DNA from: Plastoroseomonas arctica
GTDB taxonomy: Bacteria > Pseudomonadota > Alphaproteobacteria > Acetobacterales > Acetobacteraceae
Reading direction: 5' to 3'
DNA: 64,000 nt
NCBI RefSeq assembly: GCF_018128965.1
Contig: NZ_JAAEDH010000015.1
Location: 1-64,000, forward strand
Shown: positions 17,881-26,156 of the stretch, piece by piece
Layout: every line of letters begins with the position of its first letter
Position numbering within the stretch: the first letter of the stretch is position 1
Position numbers and translations under genes: made by a program
Notes under the pieces: model-generated
What the model was told of the DNA's origin: nothing
The model's database searches: none
The model's input: only the letters and a program-made list of their open reading frames with translations

Positions 17881-18432
17881 TCACATGCCGTTGACGAAGC
17901 CCTGGCCGGCGGCGAAGCCGAACTCGCCGGGCAGCGCGCCGGGGAAGTAGAAGCACGGGCTCGGCGGCTTGGCACCGGCCATCTCGGCCGCGTCGAGGAA
18001 GGGCGTCGGGTCCAGCAGGTCCTTTCGCCGCTGGTATTTGGTGCCCTTCTGGGTGAGCGGACCGGTTTCCTTTCCCGAATACATCTCGAAATGCACCATG
18101 CTCATCTTGAGGCCCTTGAGCTGTCCGACCTCGCCGAGCAGCTGGCCCGCCTCCACCCGCGCGCCGGCCTTGATGCCGGCCGCGAGCTTGGGCTTCACCT
18201 CGCCGTAGCGCACGGTGAAGATGCCGTGGTCGACGGTGATGGCCCAGGTGCCGAGATAAAAGGGGCCGGCACTCACCACGGTGCCATCCGCGACCGCGTA
18301 GACCGGCGTGCCGATTGGTGCGTAAAGGTCGCAGCCGGCATGCAGCCGGTGGCCATGGTCGCGATTGGCGCCGAAGCGCCGCATGCCCTCCTTGTAGGAT
18401 TCCTTGGGCATGAACTTGAGTGGAAAGCGCAT
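17881..18432 (-). CDS. M23 (LytM-like) peptidase-fold protein with altered HxH motif
   Basis: This 183-residue protein has no obvious signal peptide. It has the LytM beta core: 'HAGCDLYAPIGTPVYAVADGTV' contains the HxxxD metal motif, and 'KMSMVHFEMYSG' corresponds to the usual HLHFE strand, but the first His of HxH is replaced by Met. The C-terminal 'KYQRRKDLLDPTPFL' recalls a subfamily of M23 proteins with this change. It may be a metal-binding regulator or an altered hydrolase of peptidoglycan cross-bridges. GGGGGA lies upstream of the start. Confidence 0.84.
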   Translation of the reverse strand: MRFPLKFMPKESYKEGMRRFGANRDHGHRLHAGCDLYAPIGTPVYAVADGTVVSAGPFYLGTWAITVDHGIFTVRYGEVKPKLAAGIKAGARVEAGQLLGEVGQLKGLKMSMVHFEMYSGKETGPLTQKGTKYQRRKDLLDPTPFLDAAEMAGAKPPSPCFYFPGALPGEFGFAAGQGFVNGM

Positions 18433-18520
18433 GGCGAGGTCCCCCGTTCGATACGCCGGGCGATCTACATCCTGATACGACAGCGATCCAATCACGCCCC
18501 CGTGAGCAAAGCGCGTCGCC

Positions 18521-19501
18521 TCATTCCACCTGGATGTTGGCCGCCCGCAGCACCGGCTCCCACCGCCGCGTATCTTCCTCGATCACGCGGGCCAGCGTCG
18601 CGGCATCGCCGAAATCCGCCTCGATCCCGCGCTGGGCCAGCGCGGTGCGGCCCTCGGCGGTGTCGATCGCGACGCGCAGCGCGTTCTGCAACCGCACCAC
18701 GATCGGCGCCGGCGTCCCGGCCGGCGCCAGCACCGCGCCCCAATTGTCGACCGCATAGCCCGGCAGCCCCGCAGCCTCGGCAACCGTGGGCACGCCGGGC
18801 ATCAGCGGTGAAAGGCGCGCGGAGAGGCTGCCCAGTGCCCGAAGCTGGCCGCCGCGCACCAGCCCCTCCACCGCCGACCAGGGTGCCGAGACCAGCTCCA
18901 CCTCGCCGGCGACCGCGGCGGTCACGGCGGGTGCGGTGCCGCGGTAGTGCACATGGGTCAGCTTGCCGCCGGACATCGCGTCCATCAGCTCGGCCGAGAC
19001 GTGGGTGATGGTGCCGAGCCCGGGCGTGCCGTGGTTGAGCTGGCCGGGGCGGGCGCGCGAGATGGCGATGACTTCGGCGAGCGTGTTGACCAGCAGCTTC
19101 GGCCCTGCCGCGATGACCGTGGGCGCGAGTGCCACGCGCGCCACCGGGGCGAGATCGCGCCGCAGGTCGAAGGGCATGGTGCGGAAGACGAACTGGTTGA
19201 CCACGATGGTGTTGAACACCGTGACCAGGGTGTAGCCATCGGGCACCGCCTTGGCGACGACGTCGGTGCCGATATTGCCGCCCGCGCCGGAGCGGTTTTC
19301 CGGTACCACGGGCTGGCCGAGCTGGTCGCCGAGGCGCTGGGCCAGCACGCGACCGAGGATGTCGCTTCCCCCACCGGGCGGGAAGGGGATCACCATGCGC
19401 AGCGGACGGTTGGGGTATTCGCCACTTTGGGCGTGGGCGGGCAGAGCAGCGAAGGCCGCCAACGCCAGGCTGCCGCGGCGGCCGATTCTCGTGTTGCTCA
19501 T
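18521..19501 (-). CDS. Bug/TctC-family receptor
   Basis: This 326-residue periplasmic binding protein has a leader containing twin Arg (TRIGRRGSLALAAF) and a cleavage site near AHAQ. Characteristic Bug segments are 'MVIPFPPGGGSDI', 'ENRSGAGGNIGTDVVAKA.PDGYTL' and 'HVHYRGTAPAVTAAVAGEV'. AGGAGG is placed well before the ATG. A TetR-type gene lies just upstream on the same strand and no transport partner is seen. This is one of four Bug receptors in the window; their signal peptides and pocket segments differ, so ligands probably differ too. Confidence 0.94.
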   Translation of the reverse strand: MSNTRIGRRGSLALAAFAALPAHAQSGEYPNRPLRMVIPFPPGGGSDILGRVLAQRLGDQLGQPVVPENRSGAGGNIGTDVVAKAVPDGYTLVTVFNTIVVNQFVFRTMPFDLRRDLAPVARVALAPTVIAAGPKLLVNTLAEVIAISRARPGQLNHGTPGLGTITHVSAELMDAMSGGKLTHVHYRGTAPAVTAAVAGEVELVSAPWSAVEGLVRGGQLRALGSLSARLSPLMPGVPTVAEAAGLPGYAVDNWGAVLAPAGTPAPIVVRLQNALRVAIDTAEGRTALAQRGIEADFGDAATLARVIEEDTRRWEPVLRAANIQVE

Positions 19502-19545
19502 GGCGGGTCCTCCTGCATCGGCATTGCCCCAAACCCCGGCGATTG

Positions 19546-20145
19546 TCATCCGGCGCCGAGGCCGCGCACCATCCTTTGCAGCACCGCTTCGAGCGGCGTC
19601 GACCAGTCCTCGGGCGCGCCGAAGGCCGGGTCGTGCTGCAACCCGCCCTCGATGCACAGCACCGCGAAGCCATGCACGACGCACCAGGCGAGGGCCGTGT
19701 CGGCATAGGCGCGCGGCGTGGCGGCGGGGAGCGCGGCCAGCGCGCCGCGCAGAGCGCCATAGGCTTCGGCGGAGGCCGCCAGCAGCCGCGGCGAGGCGAG
19801 GTGCACGCGCTTGGAATGGAACATCAGCCGGAAGATCGCCGGCCGCGCGATGGCGGTGGCGACATAGGCACGCCCGATCGCGACCAGCCGCGCGACCGGG
19901 TCGGCGCAAGGTGCGGCCGCCGTGGCCATCGCCTGGGTGAGGCGCTCGAACCCGTTGGCGGCGAGTTCCGTGAGCAGCGCCGCGACGTCGGGGAAGTGAT
20001 GCGCGGGCGCGGCGTTGGAGACACCCACGCGGCGGGCGAGTTCGCGTAGCGTGAAGCCCTCCAGCCCGCGTTCGGCGAGCAGGGCTTCGCCGGCGTCCAG
20101 GAGCGCCGTTCTCAGGTCGCCATGATGGTAGGCGGGCTTGGACAA
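19546..20145 (-). CDS. TetR-family regulator (WHG-type C-terminal domain)
   Basis: This 199-residue protein starts 'KPAYHHGDLRTALLDAGEAL', the signature opening of the TetR group with a WHG C-terminal domain; the HTH is 'FTLRELARRVGVSNAAPAHHF' with an unusual P-A-H-H-F recognition helix end. Residues around 165-172 (AWCVVHGFAVL) form the WHG segment. The start is TTG with GGAG seven bases upstream; no in-frame ATG is better. It is divergent from the ABA4-like operon over 83 bases holding tandem TTGAC-N3-GTCAA palindromes, its probable operators. Confidence 0.88.
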   Translation of the reverse strand: MSKPAYHHGDLRTALLDAGEALLAERGLEGFTLRELARRVGVSNAAPAHHFPDVAALLTELAANGFERLTQAMATAAAPCADPVARLVAIGRAYVATAIARPAIFRLMFHSKRVHLASPRLLAASAEAYGALRGALAALPAATPRAYADTALAWCVVHGFAVLCIEGGLQHDPAFGAPEDWSTPLEAVLQRMVRGLGAG

Positions 20146-20173
20146 GGACGGCTCCGGTGTTCTTCAACATATC

Positions 20174-20216
20174 TTGACGGCGTCAAAATCGCTTGTCATC
20201 TTGTCATCGTCAAGAT
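20174..20216. promoter_or_regulatory. Tandem TetR operator candidates
   Basis: TTGAC-GGC-GTCAA is perfect at 20174-20186. A second site, ATCTTGTC-ATC-GTCAAGAT, is at 20198-20216 with one mismatch. The half-site TTGTCATC is also tandemly repeated at 20193-20208. They sit between a TetR gene and the operon it faces. Confidence 0.58.
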
Positions 20217-20228
20217 CAGGAGCGGGCA

Positions 20229-20660
20229 ATGAATCTGGAAACCATCTTCAGTGCCGCCAGCAGTCTCGCGCTGCTCGGCTGGCTGGGCCTGGCCGCCGGT
20301 GCGGCGTGGCGGCTGGACCGCCTCACCAGCGCCGTGGGCCTGCTGATCCCCGGCGTGCTGGCGCTGGGATACGCGGTGCTGCTGGCGATGACCCTGCCGG
20401 CCAGCGATGGCGGTTTCGACAGCCTCGACGCCGTGCGACGCCTGTTCGCGAACCCCTGGGTGCTGCTCGCGGGTTGGATCCATTACCTCTGCTTCGACCT
20501 GCTCACCGGGCACTGGATCGCGACGGAGACGCGCCGCCTGGGCCTGCCGCGCTGGCTGCTCATCCCGGCGCTGCCGCTGACCTTCCTGTTCGGCCCGCTC
20601 GGGCTGCTGGTGTTCTTCGCGGGTGCGGCGAGCCTGCCGCGCCGCGCGGCCCTGGCCTGA
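20229..20660 (+). CDS. ABA4-like (DUF4281) membrane protein
   Basis: This 143-residue protein has about four transmembrane helices. The segment 'PWVLLAGWIHYLCFDLLTGHWIATE', and the following 'RWLLIPALPLTFLFGPLGLLVF', are typical of the ABA4-like family, named from a plant neoxanthin-pathway protein; bacterial members are uncharacterised membrane proteins. AGGAG precedes the ATG. It is the first gene of a two-gene operon (the next starts 11 bases later) whose promoter region contains TetR-type palindromes. Confidence 0.82.
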   Translation: MNLETIFSAASSLALLGWLGLAAGAAWRLDRLTSAVGLLIPGVLALGYAVLLAMTLPASDGGFDSLDAVRRLFANPWVLLAGWIHYLCFDLLTGHWIATETRRLGLPRWLLIPALPLTFLFGPLGLLVFFAGAASLPRRAALA

Positions 20661-20670
20661 GGAGGGCGCG

Positions 20671-21489
20671 ATGAGCATCACCCTTCGCGCCGTGCCGCGC
20701 TTTGTCGTCACCGGCCTGCTCCGCCACGAGCCGGCGTTGTCGCCGCTGGGCCTCATCCTTCTCGCCGCCACCCTGCCCACGCTGTTCGCCATGGCGATCG
20801 ACGTGCGGCAATTCGGCGCCGCCTCGGTGTGGCTGAAGCCGTTCAAGTTCCAGCTGTCGCTCGGCGTGCACGTGCTGACCGTCGCCCTGGCGCTCGCGGC
20901 GCTGGACCCGGCGGCGCGCCAGGGACGGACCGCGCGCATCGCGATCACGGCCATGATCGCCGCGGTGGTCTTCGAGGCCGGCTACATCACGCTGCAGGGT
21001 GCGCTCGGCCTGCCCTCGCATTTCGCGCCGGGCCTGGTCGGCGGCATCCTCTATGGGCTGATGGGCCTGGGTGCGACCGCCATCGTGCTCGCGACCGCCA
21101 CCCTCGGCGGGCTGATCCTGCGACGACCCGCGGCGGGCGTACCGGGCACGCTGCGCCTGGCAGCCGGTTCGGGCCTGCTCGTGAGCGGCGCCCTTGGCCT
21201 GGTGACCGGCTTTGCGATCTCGTTGTCGCAGGGGCCGATCGTGGGCGAGGCGGGTGGTGCCGGCGTGGCGCTGTTCGGCTGGTCGCGCAGCGCGGGCGAC
21301 CTCCGCGTCGCCCATTTCATCGCGCTGCACGCCGCGCAGGGCCTGCCGTTGCTCGGCTTGCTCCTGCGCGAGACGGACCCGCGCATCGCGCGCGGCCCGC
21401 TGATCCTGGCCGCCTGCCTCTGGTCGGCGCTCGCGCTCGGCGCCATGCTGCAGGCCCTGGCCGGCATCCCGGCCTTCCCCATGCCCTGA
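20671..21489 (+). CDS. Polytopic membrane protein of unknown function
   Basis: This 272-residue protein is predicted to have about seven membrane helices. Noticeable polar features inside hydrophobic segments are 'WLKPFKFQLSLGVHV' near residue 55 and 'HFIALHAAQGLPLL' near residue 217, where two His and a Gln lie on one helix, possibly a cofactor or proton site. GGAGGG lies just before the ATG. It follows the ABA4-like gene closely, and the carbamoylase-like copy 2 begins 17 bases after it, so all three may share a transcript. Function unknown. Confidence 0.8.
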   Translation: MSITLRAVPRFVVTGLLRHEPALSPLGLILLAATLPTLFAMAIDVRQFGAASVWLKPFKFQLSLGVHVLTVALALAALDPAARQGRTARIAITAMIAAVVFEAGYITLQGALGLPSHFAPGLVGGILYGLMGLGATAIVLATATLGGLILRRPAAGVPGTLRLAAGSGLLVSGALGLVTGFAISLSQGPIVGEAGGAGVALFGWSRSAGDLRVAHFIALHAAQGLPLLGLLLRETDPRIARGPLILAACLWSALALGAMLQALAGIPAFPMP

Positions 21490-21505
21490 CCCGGAGCCCC
21501 CGCCC

Positions 21506-22471
21506 ATGCCGCGCATCGTGACCCTCGCCGCCGCCCAGCTGGGGCCGATCCAGAAGGCCGAGGGCCGCGATGTCGTCGTCGCTCGCCTGGTGCGGCTGAT
21601 GGAGCGCGCGCATCAGCGCGGCGTCGAGGTGGTGGTCTTCCCCGAACTCGCCCTGACCACCTTCTTCCCGCGCTGGTACGAGGAGGACATCGCCAAGGCG
21701 GACCACTATTTCGAACACGCCATGCCCTCGAACGAGACGTCGCCGCTGTTCGAGGCGGCGCGGAGATACGGCATCGGCTTTCATCTCGGCTATGCCGAGA
21801 AGACGCAGGACGGGCACCGCTACAACACCTCCATCTACGTCCACCCCTCGGGCGAGGTCGTGCTGAAATACCGCAAGGTCCACCTGCCCGGGCATCGCGA
21901 GTTCGATCCGGTGCGCAAGGTGCAGCATCTGGAGAAGCGCTATTTCGAGGTAGGCGACCTGGGCTTCCCCGTCATACGCGCGCCGGTCGGCGGCACCGAG
22001 GCGAATATCGGCATGATGATCTGCAACGATCGCCGCTGGCCCGAGGCGTGGCGCGTGATGGGCCTGCAGCAAGTCGAGATCGTGATGCTCGGCTACAACA
22101 CGCCCTCGCTCAACATGGACAATCGCGGCTTCGAGGCGCACCACCTGCGCGTCGAGCATTCGCATCTTTCGGTGCGGGCCGGGTGCTACCAGAACGCATG
22201 CTTCGGCGTCGCGACCGCCAAGGGCGGCACCGAGGACGGGCACGAGCTGTTCGGCCACTCCATCATCGTGAACCCGCAGGGCGAGATCATGGCCCAGGCG
22301 ACCAGCTGGTCCGACGAGCTGATCACCGCCGACTGCAACCTCGACGACTGCAATCTCGGGCGGACGACGATCTTCAACTTCGCCGCCCACAGGCGCCCGG
22401 AAGCCTATGGCCGCATCCTGGCCCAGACCGGCAGCGAGGCGCCGCCGGCATGGTCCCCCACGGCGCGCTAG
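21506..22471 (+). CDS. N-carbamoyl-D-amino-acid hydrolase-like nitrilase (copy 2)
   Basis: This 321-residue enzyme is paralogous to copy 1. The triad is Glu47 (VVFPELALTTFF), Lys124 (YRKVHLPGH) and Cys173 (MICNDRRWPEAWR). The 'RVMGLQQVEIVMLGYNTP' region and 'LRVEHSHLSVRAGCYQNACF' are closer to characterised carbamoylases than the same parts of copy 1, so this is the better candidate for true DCase activity. It is last in a plus-strand run after two membrane proteins, and converges with the NIPSNAP gene with only seven bases between stops. Confidence 0.88.
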   Translation: MPRIVTLAAAQLGPIQKAEGRDVVVARLVRLMERAHQRGVEVVVFPELALTTFFPRWYEEDIAKADHYFEHAMPSNETSPLFEAARRYGIGFHLGYAEKTQDGHRYNTSIYVHPSGEVVLKYRKVHLPGHREFDPVRKVQHLEKRYFEVGDLGFPVIRAPVGGTEANIGMMICNDRRWPEAWRVMGLQQVEIVMLGYNTPSLNMDNRGFEAHHLRVEHSHLSVRAGCYQNACFGVATAKGGTEDGHELFGHSIIVNPQGEIMAQATSWSDELITADCNLDDCNLGRTTIFNFAAHRRPEAYGRILAQTGSEAPPAWSPTAR

Positions 22472-22478
22472 ACCCGCG

Positions 22479-22805
22479 CTAGCGGACCGAGGAGAACGCC
22501 GTCGGCGCCAGGATCAGGTTGGTGATCTTGGCCACGATCGGCCCGTCCTTCTCGGACTCCGCGCGCTTGGCGATCCATTCGGGGTCGGCCTGGAACGCCG
22601 CCCATTTCGCCTCCCGCTCGGCGAGCGATTCCCATTCGACCATGTAGTAGAGGTCTTGGTTAGAATCGCCGATCGCGACCGTCCAGAAGCCGGCCTGGCG
22701 GATGCCGTGGCGCTCCCAGAGGCCCAGCGTGACGCCCTCGAACCGCTTGAGCAGGTTCGGCAGCCGGCCCGGGATGCAGTGATAGATGCGCAGCTCGTGG
22801 ATCAT
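22479..22805 (-). CDS. NIPSNAP-family protein
   Basis: This 108-residue single-domain protein has a dimeric alpha/beta-barrel-like (ferredoxin-like) fold. It begins 'IHELRIYHCIPGRLPNLLKRF' and has 'GFWTVAIGDSNQDLYYMVEWES' with 'REAKWAAFQADPEW', the recognised NIPSNAP pattern. Bacterial members are small stand-alone proteins, often next to degradative genes, with no settled biochemical role. Here it sits beside the carbamoylase-like enzyme. Confidence 0.87.
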   Translation of the reverse strand: MIHELRIYHCIPGRLPNLLKRFEGVTLGLWERHGIRQAGFWTVAIGDSNQDLYYMVEWESLAEREAKWAAFQADPEWIAKRAESEKDGPIVAKITNLILAPTAFSSVR

Positions 22806-22894
22806 GGGGTTTGCTCCTCCGCACGGCGCCGTTGCGCCGTCCCGTGTCGATCATGGTCCGGATGCGGCAGCGAGGACAGGCCGCCTCGCCGCGC

Positions 22895-23323
22895 CTATTC
22901 CCCGGCCCGCGCCATCGCGCGCGCGAGGTCCTCGCGCTCCGGGCAGCCGTCGCGGCACAGCGCGATGAGCCGGTTCATGTTGGCCTCTGCGCGCCCGCGC
23001 TGGCCGGTCTGGAGGAACAGGACGCCCTGGTAGGCGAGTGCGGGCAGGTAGGCGGCATCGATCGCGAGCGCCTGGTCGTAGCGCGCGGCTGCCTCGGCAT
23101 GGCGACCCTCGAGGCGCAGCGCGAGCGCCAGGTAGGTGATGAGATCGGGGTTGCCCGGCAGCCGCGCGAGCACGGATTCGAGCATGGGGACGGAGAGTGC
23201 GGGCCGGCCCTGGTCGATGTGGCGGATCGCCTCCGCGGCGATCGGGTCGGTGGTGGTCTGCGGCGGCGGCGCCGCGCCGGCCGCGCCAGCCAGCAGCACA
23301 AGCATGATCGTCCAGGCACGCAT
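22895..23323 (-). CDS. Secreted TPR protein
   Basis: This 142-residue protein has a signal peptide (residues 1-17, cut near AGAA). The body holds tetratricopeptide-like repeats, best seen in 'LPGNPDLITYLALALRLEGR' and 'DQALAIDAAYLPALAYQGVL'. Two Cys near the C terminus (ALCRDGCPE) could form a disulfide. TPR proteins of this size usually act as periplasmic adaptors. It is divergent from the Fe(III) permease gene with only 30 bases between starts, so the two may share a control region. Confidence 0.76.
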   Translation of the reverse strand: MRAWTIMLVLLAGAAGAAPPPQTTTDPIAAEAIRHIDQGRPALSVPMLESVLARLPGNPDLITYLALALRLEGRHAEAAARYDQALAIDAAYLPALAYQGVLFLQTGQRGRAEANMNRLIALCRDGCPEREDLARAMARAGE

Positions 23324-23353
23324 GGCTGCCCAACTCCCGTTCGCACGCGGGCC

Positions 23354-25042
23354 ATGGTAGCGGAGGCCATGCCCTCTGACAGTGTCATCTTCGCGCGCCC
23401 GCAACGGCGCCGCTCCGCGCCGATCTGGGCCAGGGCGTCCTGGATCGTCGCAGCGGCGATTGCGGCGCCCATCGTCGCGGTGCTGGTCACGGCCGCGGTG
23501 CCGGGCGGGGCGGTGTGGCGGCACATCTGGGCCACGACCCTGCCGGAGATGCTGGGCAATTCGCTCGCGCTGATGGTGCTGGTCGCGATGATGGCGGGCT
23601 CCGCGGGGGCGGTCAGCGCCTGGCTGGTCTCGACCTGCGCCTTCCGGGGACGCGTGGTGCTGGAGGTTGCATTGCTCCTGCCGCTCGCGATGCCGGCCTA
23701 TGTCTGCGGCTATGCCTATGTGTGGCTGCTGGAGATCTCCGGGCCGGTGCAGGCCACGCTGCGCGAGACGACGGGGCTGCGCTTCGGGCAGTACTGGTTC
23801 CCCGAGATCCGGTCGCTGCCCGGTGCCGCGCTGATGCTGGCGATGGTGCTCTACCCCTATGTCTACCTGCTGTGTCGCGGCGCCTTCCTGCAGCAGAGCG
23901 TATGCCTGGTGGAGGCCTCGCGCACGCTCGGGCACGGGCTGTCGCGCACCTTCTTCCATGTCGCACTGCCGCTGGCGCGGCCGGCCCTCGCTGCGGGGGT
24001 GGCGCTTGCGCTGATGGAGACGCTCGCCGATTTCGGCACCGTGCAGCATTTCGCGGTGCGCACCTTCACGACCGGCATCTACGAGGCCTGGTTCGGCCTG
24101 GGCGACCGCGGCGCCGCGGCGCAGCTGGCCGCGGCGCTCATCGGCTGCGTGACGCTGCTGTTGCTGGCCGAGCGCGCCTCACGCGGCGACCGCCGCTTCT
24201 ACCCCACGACGACGCGCCACCCGCCGCTGCGCGCGGTGGAACTGCGCGGCTGGCGCGAGGCGCTGGCCATCCTCGCCTGCGGCAGCCCGATCCTGCTGGG
24301 CTTCGTCATCCCCGGCGGCGTGCTGCTCTGGCTGATGGTGACAGTGGGCGACCCGCTCTCGCCATCGCGCTTCCTGCCCTTTGCGACCAACTCGCTTCTT
24401 CTGGCGGCAGTGACGGCGGTGTTGGCGGTGCTCGTCGCGGCGATGCTCGGCTGGGCCGTGCGGCTGCATCCCTCGCGGGTGCAGCGCGCGGCCAACCGCA
24501 TTGCCGGTCTCGGCTATGCGGTGCCGGGATCGGTGATCGCGGTGGGCACGCTGGTGCCGTTCGGGTTGTTCGACAATGCGCTCGATGCCTGGATGCGGGC
24601 CAATGTCGGGGTCTCCACCGGCCTGCTGCTGTCGGGCACGATGGTCGCGCTAATCTTCGCCTATCTCGTGCGCTTTCTGGGCGTGGCGCTGGGCGCCGTC
24701 GAATCCGGTCTCGCGCGGATCAAGCCGTCGCTGTCAGACGCCGCGCGCGTGCTCGGGCGGCGGCCAGGCCAGGCGGCGCGCGAGGTGGAGCTGCCGCTCG
24801 CGCGCGGGGCGCTGGCCACGGCCGCGATCCTGGTCTTCGTGGACACCATGAAGGAGCTGCCGGCGACGCTCATCGTGCGGCCCTTCGACCTCGATACGCT
24901 GGCCGTGCGGGTACATTCGCTCGCCGCCGATGAGCGCCTCGCCGAGGCGAGCACGGCGGCGCTGCTGATCGTCGCCGTCGGGCTGGTGCCGCTCGCGCTG
25001 CTGACGCGCGGGATACGCGGGCGCCACCGGTCGCCGGGGTGA
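23354..25042 (+). CDS. Fused Fe(III)-type ABC permease (FbpB/SfuB-like)
   Basis: About 560 residues with roughly 12 membrane helices make up two permease halves in one chain, as in FbpB/SfuB and ThiP. Each half has an EAA loop for ATPase contact: 'EASRTLGHGLSRTFFHVALP' near residue 200 and 'DAARVLGRRPGQAAREVELP' near residue 475. The 'ALMETLADFGTVQHFAVRTF' segment is typical of iron permeases. Neither an ATPase nor a binding protein is adjacent; an FbpA/FutA-like protein lies 28 kb away at 53.3 kb. The ATG at 23354 is preferred because the internal ATG at 23369 sits too close to GGAGG. Confidence 0.88.
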   Translation: MVAEAMPSDSVIFARPQRRRSAPIWARASWIVAAAIAAPIVAVLVTAAVPGGAVWRHIWATTLPEMLGNSLALMVLVAMMAGSAGAVSAWLVSTCAFRGRVVLEVALLLPLAMPAYVCGYAYVWLLEISGPVQATLRETTGLRFGQYWFPEIRSLPGAALMLAMVLYPYVYLLCRGAFLQQSVCLVEASRTLGHGLSRTFFHVALPLARPALAAGVALALMETLADFGTVQHFAVRTFTTGIYEAWFGLGDRGAAAQLAAALIGCVTLLLLAERASRGDRRFYPTTTRHPPLRAVELRGWREALAILACGSPILLGFVIPGGVLLWLMVTVGDPLSPSRFLPFATNSLLLAAVTAVLAVLVAAMLGWAVRLHPSRVQRAANRIAGLGYAVPGSVIAVGTLVPFGLFDNALDAWMRANVGVSTGLLLSGTMVALIFAYLVRFLGVALGAVESGLARIKPSLSDAARVLGRRPGQAAREVELPLARGALATAAILVFVDTMKELPATLIVRPFDLDTLAVRVHSLAADERLAEASTAALLIVAVGLVPLALLTRGIRGRHRSPG

Positions 25043-25046
25043 GGCG

Positions 25047-25322
25047 CTAGGCCGGCGGGGTGAAGCGGCCGACGAGGTTGCGGGCGCCCTGCGGTCCGAA
25101 CAGCTCGGCATGGGGCCGGCCGGCTTCCATGGTGAAGACCTCGCCGGGACGATAGGTGCGGCTGCCCTCGACGGTGGTAAGCGTGATGTCACCCTCGAGC
25201 ACCAGGCCGCGGACGTCGTAGGGATGGCTGTGCTCGGGGTTGGACGTGTTGGGCTCGACCACGCGGATATCGGCGCTGAAACCATCGCGCAGCAGCGCGG
25301 CCTCGAATTCCTTGGCGTCCAT
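25047..25322 (-). CDS. Small cupin-domain protein
   Basis: This 91-residue single cupin has motif 1 ('SNPEHSHPYDVRGLVLEGDI', with two His and an offset Asp in place of the usual Glu) and motif 2 ('YRPGEVFTMEAGRPHAE', ending with the His ligand), which suggests a bound metal. Stand-alone cupins of this size may be isomerases, dioxygenases or sensors. AGGAG is present upstream. The stop is five bases from the permease stop, so the genes converge. Confidence 0.85.
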   Translation of the reverse strand: MDAKEFEAALLRDGFSADIRVVEPNTSNPEHSHPYDVRGLVLEGDITLTTVEGSRTYRPGEVFTMEAGRPHAELFGPQGARNLVGRFTPPA

Positions 25323-25449
25323 GACGGGTCTCCTGTCGCGGCGTGGAGACTGACACTAGGGCGCACGCGGCGCGGCGTGCAACGGCCGGCGCGATTGCCG
25401 GCGCCGGGCGCTGCGGGCAGTCTGCACCCGGCAACAAAGGGGGGCAGCG

Positions 25450-26064
25450 ATGGCCGAGACACTGGTCTTTCCGGGCGAGGTCGAATGGACGGGCGAGAAC
25501 CCCGGCATATCGCTGAAGCAGGACCCGGCGGGGCCTTTCACCACCCTCGCCTCTTTCTTCCGCGTGATGCTGTCGCCCCACGGGCGCGGGCACGCGCTGG
25601 TGCTGGCGCTCTCGCCGCAGGATGCGGCGCCGCCCGAGGAACGCGCGAACCTGTGCCTCACCGACAACGAGCCGCTCGCGCGCTGGCTGGTGGCGAACTA
25701 CGTCAGTCATTTCGGCGCCTGGCGCGGGCTGCCGGCGCTGGTGGGCCTGCAATACCGCGCGCTCGAAAGGGTGGAGTCGCGCGGCGACGCCATCACCGCC
25801 TATGGCGAGACGGTGCGCGCCGGCGCGCTGAACGTGGCGCTCGACTGGACCGGGTTGGGCAAGCCGTTCTGCTTCGCGCTGTCGCCGACACAATCGGCGA
25901 CGGGGGCGCACCACATGCCGAGCCTGTTCGTGGGCTGCGACAATGCCACCGTGACGGTAAACGACGTGGCACTGTCCGGCGCGCCGATCCCGCGCGAGGT
26001 CGCGGGGCAGCGAATCACGACGGCCATGCTGGCGTTTTCGGAGACGTGGATCCGCGCCGAGTAG
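25450..26064 (+). CDS. Conserved protein of unknown function
   Basis: This 204-residue protein has no signal peptide or membrane segment, and I do not recognise its family. Visible features are 'LSPHGRGHALVLALSPQD', 'NLCLTDNEPLARWLVANYV' and a C-terminal His pair in 'TGAHHMPSLFVGCDNATV', with a beta-rich composition. A G-rich ribosome site precedes the ATG. It is divergent from the cupin gene across 127 bases and precedes the DUF533 gene. Confidence 0.7.
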   Translation: MAETLVFPGEVEWTGENPGISLKQDPAGPFTTLASFFRVMLSPHGRGHALVLALSPQDAAPPEERANLCLTDNEPLARWLVANYVSHFGAWRGLPALVGLQYRALERVESRGDAITAYGETVRAGALNVALDWTGLGKPFCFALSPTQSATGAHHMPSLFVGCDNATVTVNDVALSGAPIPREVAGQRITTAMLAFSETWIRAE

Positions 26065-26156
26065 GCCCGGCGATCAATGCCGCCAACGGCCAAGCCTTGC
26101 ATCCGGAACCCTGCCTCGCGCGTTCCCAGCCTCGACAACCAATCGGAGGCGTGGAC

